From NCBI GenBank assembly GCA_051881655.1, contig JBJEQH010000156.1, positions 1 through 10,014 of the forward strand: 10,014 nt of DNA, read 5' to 3'. Positions 6,064 through 10,014 of this stretch are shown here, in pieces. Source of the stretch: Heritagella sp051881655. Lineage in GTDB: Bacteria > Bacillota > Clostridia > Oscillospirales > Acutalibacteraceae. The notes below the pieces were generated by a model. That model was not told the DNA's origin. It saw only the letters and a list, made by a program, of their open reading frames with translations, and made no database searches. Both the position numbers and the translations under genes were made by a program. The stretch's first letter is position 1, and every line of letters begins with the position of its first letter.

Positions 6064-6852
6064 GTGGCCGAGAACGAACGTATTCCCGAAACCGGCGAAG
6101 GCGGCTTTAAGGAGGCAGTCTGCATTGATGCCATGCGCATCTATGACACCTGCAGTGCCAAAGACTGTTTGGAGGATTTGCGGGTGATCCTGCCCGCCAG
6201 CCAGACAGAAGCCGTGAACAACGCCACCGGCGTGCGGCTGCGGGACGCCAAAGTATTGACCGTATATCTGGATTTGCAGCCCGTTCCCTTTGACAAAGGT
6301 TTTTATTCGGTGGATATGACCTTTTTCTTCGAGGTAAACCTGGAATTATTCGGGCCGCTTCCCAACGGAATCATCCCTTTGTGCGGAATCTGTATTTTCA
6401 GCAAAAAAGTGATTCTGTATGGCAGCGAGGGCAGTGTCCAGATGTTCTCTTCCGACAAATCCTCGGATCTGCCGGAGGGAAAAGGCATGCGGAACCTGCC
6501 CAAGGCAACCGTGCAGGTCGCCGAGCCCATCGCCCTTTCCGCACGCCTGGCCGACCAGCCCTTTGCGGGCTGTGAAACCGGCTGCCGGATCCCCGAGTGC
6601 ATCTGCCGCCATTTTGGCGAAGAACTGGACGCCGGCCCGCAGCGCCGCTGCATTCTGGTCACGCTTGGGGTCTTTATGATCGTGCAGATTGTGCGCAACG
6701 TACAGATGCTGATTCCCGCCTATGACTTCTGTGTCCCGGATAAGGAATGCATCACCAATACGGAGAACCCCTGTGACCTGTTCCGCCGGATCGAATTTCC
6801 CACGGATCAATTCTTCCCGCCGGATGCGGGGGGATGCGGATGCACGGGATAA
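6064..6852 (+). CDS. Cysteine-rich conserved protein of unknown function (262 aa)
   Basis: I do not know a function. The sequence resembles an uncharacterised family I associate with Clostridia, marked by CIDAMRIYDTCSAKDCLEDLR (20-40), a beta-rich middle VYLDLQPVPFDKGFYSVDMTF (67-87) and KKVILYGSEGSVQMFSS (114-130). It holds 14 cysteines in 262 residues, many in the second half (C170, C174, C179, C181, C196, C223, C229, C237) and a GGCGCTG tail, which suggests metal binding or disulfide cross-links. No signal peptide or convincing membrane helix is seen; LGVFMIVQIV (201-210) is too short. The GTG at 6064 is preferred: AAAGGAGG (6047-6054) is 9 nt upstream. The ATG at 6060 is in another frame and stops after 16 codons. 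It starts 15 nt after the ImmA-like stop, so the two are probably co-transcribed. Confidence 0.85.
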   Translation: MAENERIPETGEGGFKEAVCIDAMRIYDTCSAKDCLEDLRVILPASQTEAVNNATGVRLRDAKVLTVYLDLQPVPFDKGFYSVDMTFFFEVNLELFGPLPNGIIPLCGICIFSKKVILYGSEGSVQMFSSDKSSDLPEGKGMRNLPKATVQVAEPIALSARLADQPFAGCETGCRIPECICRHFGEELDAGPQRRCILVTLGVFMIVQIVRNVQMLIPAYDFCVPDKECITNTENPCDLFRRIEFPTDQFFPPDAGGCGCTG

Positions 6853-6875
6853 CCGGCAGAGCCCCTTTTCCCCAT

Positions 6876-6911
6876 AAAAAATGGTAGGCACCGAAAGTGT
6901 CTACCATTTTT
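6876..6911. terminator. Bidirectional rho-independent terminator between convergent genes
   Basis: AAAAATGGTAG (6877-6887) pairs with CTACCATTTTT (6901-6911). A G-T pair and CAC/GTG extend the stem inward to a CGAAA loop. Both strands show a T-run after the stem, so it can end the plus-strand Cys-rich gene and the minus-strand CLC operon. The 46 nt between it and the CLC stop codon hold GC-rich repeats (CCATCCGG twice, and a GGCCGGCC palindrome) but no gene. Confidence 0.9.
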
Positions 6912-6957
6912 CCTTGATGGGAAACCGGCCATCCGGGCAGAAGGCCGGCCCATCCGG

Positions 6958-8241
6958 TTATTTTTCCTCTTCTTTTTCGCGGTCTCTCATCAGCCGCGTG
7001 TGGCGAAACGGGAATTTGGTAAACAGCAGGCTCTGGTTCTGATACAGGCTCCAGTGACCGGAGAGCGCATAGCTGAGCGCGACAGCCAGCAGGAAATAGT
7101 AGTCCCCCGCAAAGCCAAACAGTTCGAACGCGATGAACATGGAGGTAATGGGGCTGTTGGTCACCCCGCAGAAAACCGCCACCAGTCCAACGGCCGCGCA
7201 TAAGGACGGGGACAGCCCCAGCAGCTGCCCCATCACGCAGCCGAACGTGGCCCCCACGAAGAACGAGGGGACAATTTCGCCGCCCTTGAATCCGGCGCCC
7301 AGGGTGATGGCCGTCACCAGAATCTTGAACAGGAATGCCTCGGGTCTCGCCTGGCCCTCCATGGCCCGCTCAATCACATCCATCCCGGCGCCCATATAAT
7401 CACGGGTACCCAGCAAAAGAGCAAATGCCACCAGAAAAACACCGGCCGCCGCCGCACGGACATAGGGGTTTTTGATCCATTTCTGCAGCTTTTCGGCCAT
7501 GAGATGCATAACCGCACAGAAAAGGATGGCAACCACCGCACAGCCGATGCCCACCACCACAATTTTCCAGATGGAATCGAAAGACATGGGAGGAATGTCC
7601 AGAATGGTAAAGGTTTCCGGTTCCACCCCCAGAAAGACAGCCATCCGCGAAGCGATAAAAGCGGCAAAAACGCAGGGAATCAGGGCGGAATAATACAGGA
7701 TTCCCACCGTGACCATCTCCATGGGGAAAATGGCCGCGGCCATGGGTGTACCGAACAGAGCGGAAAAGGCCGCGCTCATGCCGCACATCACCATCACCCG
7801 CTGGTCATCCTCATCGAGACGGAACAGCCGGGCAATATTGTCCCCCAGGCTGCCGCCCATCTGCAGGGCCGCGCCCTCCCGTCCGGCGGAACCGCCGCAC
7901 AGATGGGTGAGAACCGTCGAAACAAAAATCAGCGGCGCCATCCGCAGGGGCACCCGTTCTTCCCCATTGGCCGCCTGAATCACGCGGTTGGTTCCCCTGT
8001 CCCGGGACATCCCGGTAATCTGGTACAAAAATACAATCAGCAGGCCGGCCACCGGCAGAAAATAAATCACCCAATCCGTACTCTGGCGGGTGGAGGTCGC
8101 CCATGTCATACACTTGGCAAACAGACTGCTGAAGGCCCCCACAGTGACTCCTGTCAGGCAGGCAATGATCATCCATTTGACAAACGTACAGGACTGTTTC
8201 CACAAACAGCGGGCGTAATCAAAAGCAACGTCCTTCTTCAT
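6958..8241 (-). CDS. CLC-family antiporter, probably CLC-F type fluoride/proton exchanger
   Basis: This is an integral membrane protein of 427 residues with the CLC fold and many hydrophobic helices. The canonical GSGIP selectivity motif is absent. GGSAGREGAALQMGG (116-130) carries the gating glutamate E122, and GAGFKGGEIVPSFFVGATFG (315-334) carries E322. From memory, the structurally studied CLC-F protein of Enterococcus has E118, E318 and Y396 as key residues. Here E122, E322 and Y400 fall at exactly the same spacing, which supports the fluoride-exporter branch over ordinary chloride CLCs. V324 sits where that protein has Thr320. No cytoplasmic CBS domains follow; the tail is a short charged stretch ending EKEEEK. 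The ATG at 8241 lies 3 nt after the antiporter stop, with AAAGGGG and TAAGGA just upstream, so the two share one transcript. CLC membership is certain; ion selectivity is inferred. Confidence 0.9.
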   Translation of the reverse strand: MKKDVAFDYARCLWKQSCTFVKWMIIACLTGVTVGAFSSLFAKCMTWATSTRQSTDWVIYFLPVAGLLIVFLYQITGMSRDRGTNRVIQAANGEERVPLRMAPLIFVSTVLTHLCGGSAGREGAALQMGGSLGDNIARLFRLDEDDQRVMVMCGMSAAFSALFGTPMAAAIFPMEMVTVGILYYSALIPCVFAAFIASRMAVFLGVEPETFTILDIPPMSFDSIWKIVVVGIGCAVVAILFCAVMHLMAEKLQKWIKNPYVRAAAAGVFLVAFALLLGTRDYMGAGMDVIERAMEGQARPEAFLFKILVTAITLGAGFKGGEIVPSFFVGATFGCVMGQLLGLSPSLCAAVGLVAVFCGVTNSPITSMFIAFELFGFAGDYYFLLAVALSYALSGHWSLYQNQSLLFTKFPFRHTRLMRDREKEEEK

Positions 8242-8244
8242 TCC

Positions 8245-9453
8245 TTATGATCCCCTTTGATCAGCCGGCAAAGCACTCTGTAAGGGAGAATCTTTCGCAT
8301 ACAGGATTTTCAGTAAAATGGGCGTAACCACCGAGGAAACCAGGATCAGCAGAATGACCGGGGTGAAATACTCCGCACTGAGCAGTCCCACGGACAGTCC
8401 TTTCTGCGAGACAATCAGGGCCACCTCTCCCCGGGTCATCATGCCCACACCGATTTTGAGCGAATCGTTCCAGTTAAATCCACAAACACGGCTGACCAGC
8501 CCGCAGCCAATCACCTTACAGATCAGAGCCACCAGTACAAAGCCGATGCTGAACCAGATCAACGTGGCGTTCACATTGTCAAAACTGGTCTTCAGACCGA
8601 TCCCGGCAAAGAAAACCGGGCCGAAGAACAGATACGAACCGGTATCCATCTTCTGGGCAATATACGAGCTGTCCTTGACCGAGCAGAGGACAATACCCGC
8701 GACATAGGCACCCGTAATATCAGCAATGCCGAAATACTTTTCCGCGATATACGCCATGCCCAGGCAGAAGGCCAGGCCCGCAATGGACAGACGGCGGGTA
8801 TGGGGATTGCGCCGGTCCAGCCACCGAAACAGTTGATAAAACAGATAACCGCCCACAAAAGCCACAAGGAAAAACAGCAGCGTGCTGACAACCACGGCAC
8901 CGGCGTCGGACTCGGGATTTTTCAGGCCGATGACAAAGGTGAGAACCACGATACCGATCACATCATCAATAATGGCGGCGCTGACAATGGTGGTACCCAC
9001 TTTTCCCTTCAGTTTTCCCATTTCCTTCAGGCACTGTACCGTAATACTGACCGAAGTCGCCGTCATAATCGTGCCGATGAACAGGGCTTTATAAAATTCT
9101 TCGTCCCCCCACGGGGCAAATCCATAAAAGGCCATGTAGAGAAGCGCGCCGCCCACCAGCGGAACCAGAACACCGCAGCAGGCAATCAAAAAAGCAACCG
9201 GTCCCGTGCGGATCAACTCTTTCAGATCGGTTTCCAGACCGGCGGAAAACATCAGCAGCACCACGCCAATTTCAGCCAGAGAAGCCAAAATATCCGTCTG
9301 CTGGACCCATCCCAACACACTGGGCCCGATAATCAGGCCCGCCAGAATCTGCCCGACCACCTGGGGCATTTTGCACTTTCTGGCGACCAGTCCCATCATT
9401 TTAGCCGCAATCAGAATGATGGCAAGATCTTTAAATACTTCATATGCTTCCAT
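8245..9453 (-). CDS. CPA2-family cation/proton antiporter (NapA/GerN/KefB-like)
   Basis: This 402-residue membrane protein exchanges monovalent cations (Na+ or K+) for protons. The paired aspartates of electrogenic antiporters are present as D163-D164 in AAIIDDVIGIVVL. The unwound-helix segment TATSVSITVQCLKEMG (131-146), GPSVLGW (43-49), FFGPVFFAGIGLKTSF (276-291) and GVGMMTRGEVALIV (335-348) are typical of the CPA2 group. There is no C-terminal TrkA-N/RCK domain, so it is the short form. I chose the ATG at 9453-9451, with an AGAGGA-type site about 10 nt upstream. The open frame extends 97 codons further, but that stretch contains the promoter at 9506-9534 and looks non-coding. It is the first gene of an operon with the downstream CLC protein. 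Confidence 0.93.
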   Translation of the reverse strand: MEAYEVFKDLAIILIAAKMMGLVARKCKMPQVVGQILAGLIIGPSVLGWVQQTDILASLAEIGVVLLMFSAGLETDLKELIRTGPVAFLIACCGVLVPLVGGALLYMAFYGFAPWGDEEFYKALFIGTIMTATSVSITVQCLKEMGKLKGKVGTTIVSAAIIDDVIGIVVLTFVIGLKNPESDAGAVVVSTLLFFLVAFVGGYLFYQLFRWLDRRNPHTRRLSIAGLAFCLGMAYIAEKYFGIADITGAYVAGIVLCSVKDSSYIAQKMDTGSYLFFGPVFFAGIGLKTSFDNVNATLIWFSIGFVLVALICKVIGCGLVSRVCGFNWNDSLKIGVGMMTRGEVALIVSQKGLSVGLLSAEYFTPVILLILVSSVVTPILLKILYAKDSPLQSALPADQRGS

Positions 9454-9481
9454 TGCTATCCATCCTCTTTTCTGATTTTGG

Positions 9482-9496
9482 GAAGAGCGCCTCTTC
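9482..9496. repeat. Short inverted repeat in the antiporter-CLC leader
   Basis: GAAGAG (9482-9487) and CTCTTC (9491-9496) flank CGC. On the minus strand this would form a 6-bp hairpin a few bases after the predicted transcription start. It could be a 5' stabiliser or a protein site. It does not match a fluoride riboswitch. Confidence 0.4.
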
Positions 9497-9505
9497 TCGT
9501 CTGGA

Positions 9506-9534
9506 ATTATAGCACGCATAACCGGATAAAACAA
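9506..9534 (-). promoter_or_regulatory. Extended -10 sigma-A promoter of the antiporter-CLC operon
   Basis: On the minus strand TTGTTT (9534-9529) and TATAAT (9511-9506) are 17 nt apart, and the -10 is preceded by TGC (extended -10). Transcription would begin near 9499, giving a leader of about 46 nt. Confidence 0.85.
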
Positions 9535-9620
9535 TTGTACGGCCGGGGCTTTTGTCATTTTTGGTGATCCATGGCAGAATATCTTCATTCTGAAAAACGA
9601 AACTGTACTCATTTTTCCTT

Positions 9621-9662
9621 GCAATAGAGAAAGAGCAGGAGGAAACCTCCTGCTCTCTTTTT
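9621..9662 (-). terminator. Hairpin terminator after the CapD-like gene
   Basis: AGAGCAGGAGG (9632-9642) pairs perfectly with CCTCCTGCTCT (9646-9656) around AAA. On the minus strand it starts a few bases after the CapD-like stop and is followed by TTTCTCTATT. The T-tract is actually better in the plus direction (CTTTTT, 9657-9662), so it may work both ways, although no plus-strand gene precedes it. Confidence 0.75.
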
Positions 9663-10014
9663 CACGATTCTCCGGTATCTTTCTCCCGGTTCTCTTCCTC
9701 CCTTTCGGCGGAAGCCCGCGCCAGAAGATCGCTCTTTTCCGCATGGCCTGTATAAGTGGGAACCAGGCGGTGAACCACCTCCATCATATGCCGGTTGTCC
9801 ACCCCGGCACACTCCCGCAGTTCTGCCAGGCCGCAGAGGAATACATCCTCATCCACCGGCGTGGGGGAACCGATATAGATCAGCTCGTGCGCCGTTTTTT
9901 CACAGCCGCCCTCGCAGTCCAGCAGCAGCTCTTCATACAGCTTCTCCCCGGGACGAAGGCCGGTAAAGGTGATATCAATGTCCTTGTAGGGCTCATATCC
10001 GGAAAGCTGGATCA
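9662..10014 (-). CDS. CapD/WbpM-like nucleotide-sugar 4,6-dehydratase, C-terminal fragment
   Basis: The last 116 codons are visible; the gene continues past the right edge. IQLSGYEPYKDIDITFTG followed by LRPGEKLYEELL is the hallmark near the end of membrane-anchored short-chain dehydrogenase/reductase proteins of the CapD/WbpM/FlaA1 group. These convert UDP-N-acetylglucosamine to 4-keto-6-deoxy sugars for capsule, O-glycan or flagellin glycosylation. The fragment then reads CEKTAHELIYIGSPTP and ends in an acidic, disordered-looking tail (ASAEREEENREKDTGES). The Rossmann core and membrane helices lie outside the window, so full-length status cannot be checked. Its TGA stop lies at 9664-9662 and the hairpin terminator follows, separating it from the antiporter operon. 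Confidence 0.9.
   Translation of the reverse strand, partial: IQLSGYEPYKDIDITFTGLRPGEKLYEELLLDCEGGCEKTAHELIYIGSPTPVDEDVFLCGLAELRECAGVDNRHMMEVVHRLVPTYTGHAEKSDLLARASAEREEENREKDTGES

Noticed and set aside
6060..6110. ATG at 6060 as start of a 16-codon peptide or of the Cys-rich protein
   Set aside because: It is in a different frame, stops quickly, and its spacing to the ribosome binding site is only 5 nt; the GTG at 6064 fits better.
7504..8250. A 248-codon plus-strand frame opposite the CLC gene
   Set aside because: His/Gln-rich shadow translation of a membrane-protein gene.
8800..9567. A 255-codon plus-strand frame opposite the antiporter gene
   Set aside because: His/Gln/Asn-rich shadow of hydrophobic codons on the other strand.
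9454..9660. Fluoride (crcB-motif) riboswitch upstream of the antiporter-CLC operon
   Set aside because: The predicted leader is only about 46 nt and none of the conserved motif blocks could be found by eye in the region.
9454..9744. 97-codon N-terminal extension of the antiporter frame
   Set aside because: It contains a consensus extended -10 promoter and a hairpin terminator, and the translation is not membrane-like; the ATG at 9453 is the better start.

Overview
The window looks like a chromosomal segment of a Gram-positive anaerobe of the class Clostridia, probably an Oscillospiraceae/Ruminococcaceae-type gut bacterium. This is inferred from fairly GC-rich DNA with strong AGGAGG ribosome binding sites, clear sigma-A promoters (TTGNNN-17-TATAAT), rho-independent terminators and protein families typical of that group. 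No phage, insertion sequence, CRISPR array, tRNA or rRNA is visible. Most of the region is ordinary metabolism and ion homeostasis. The less explained part is a plus-strand cluster of three small genes in the middle.

Left block (1-2475, minus strand): a tightly packed operon read right to left. It runs thyX (flavin-dependent thymidylate synthase), tmk (dTMP kinase), a DUF2156 protein and the first 34 codons of a GNAT-type acetyltransferase. The first three genes overlap by 4 and 7 bases. ThyX and Tmk catalyse consecutive steps, dUMP to dTMP to dTDP. A consensus promoter lies at 2521-2549.

Centre left (2672-4761, plus strand): a 44-codon charged small ORF, then a monocistronic GH13 alpha-glucosidase (605 aa, oligo-1,6-glucosidase-like) with its own promoter, a leader hairpin and a strong terminator.

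Centre (4796-6911, plus strand): a 22-bp palindrome, then a two-TM membrane protein whose soluble N-terminus resembles a HIRAN domain, and a long terminator-like hairpin. The hairpin's T-tract runs into the TTG start of an ImmA/IrrE-like metallopeptidase with an EExxH variant of the zinc motif. That gene is followed 15 nt later by a cysteine-rich conserved protein of unknown function. A bidirectional terminator closes the block.

Right (6958-9453, minus strand): a two-gene operon with a CPA2 (NapA/GerN-like) cation/proton antiporter first and a CLC protein of the fluoride-exporting CLC-F type second, 3 nt apart, from an extended -10 promoter. It suggests proton-coupled ion or fluoride homeostasis. 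The right edge holds the last 116 codons of a CapD/WbpM-like nucleotide-sugar dehydratase and its hairpin terminator.

No clear new system stands out. The best leads are the HIRAN-like membrane protein with its upstream palindrome, the terminator/start-codon overlap before the variant ImmA-like gene, and the cysteine-rich partner.
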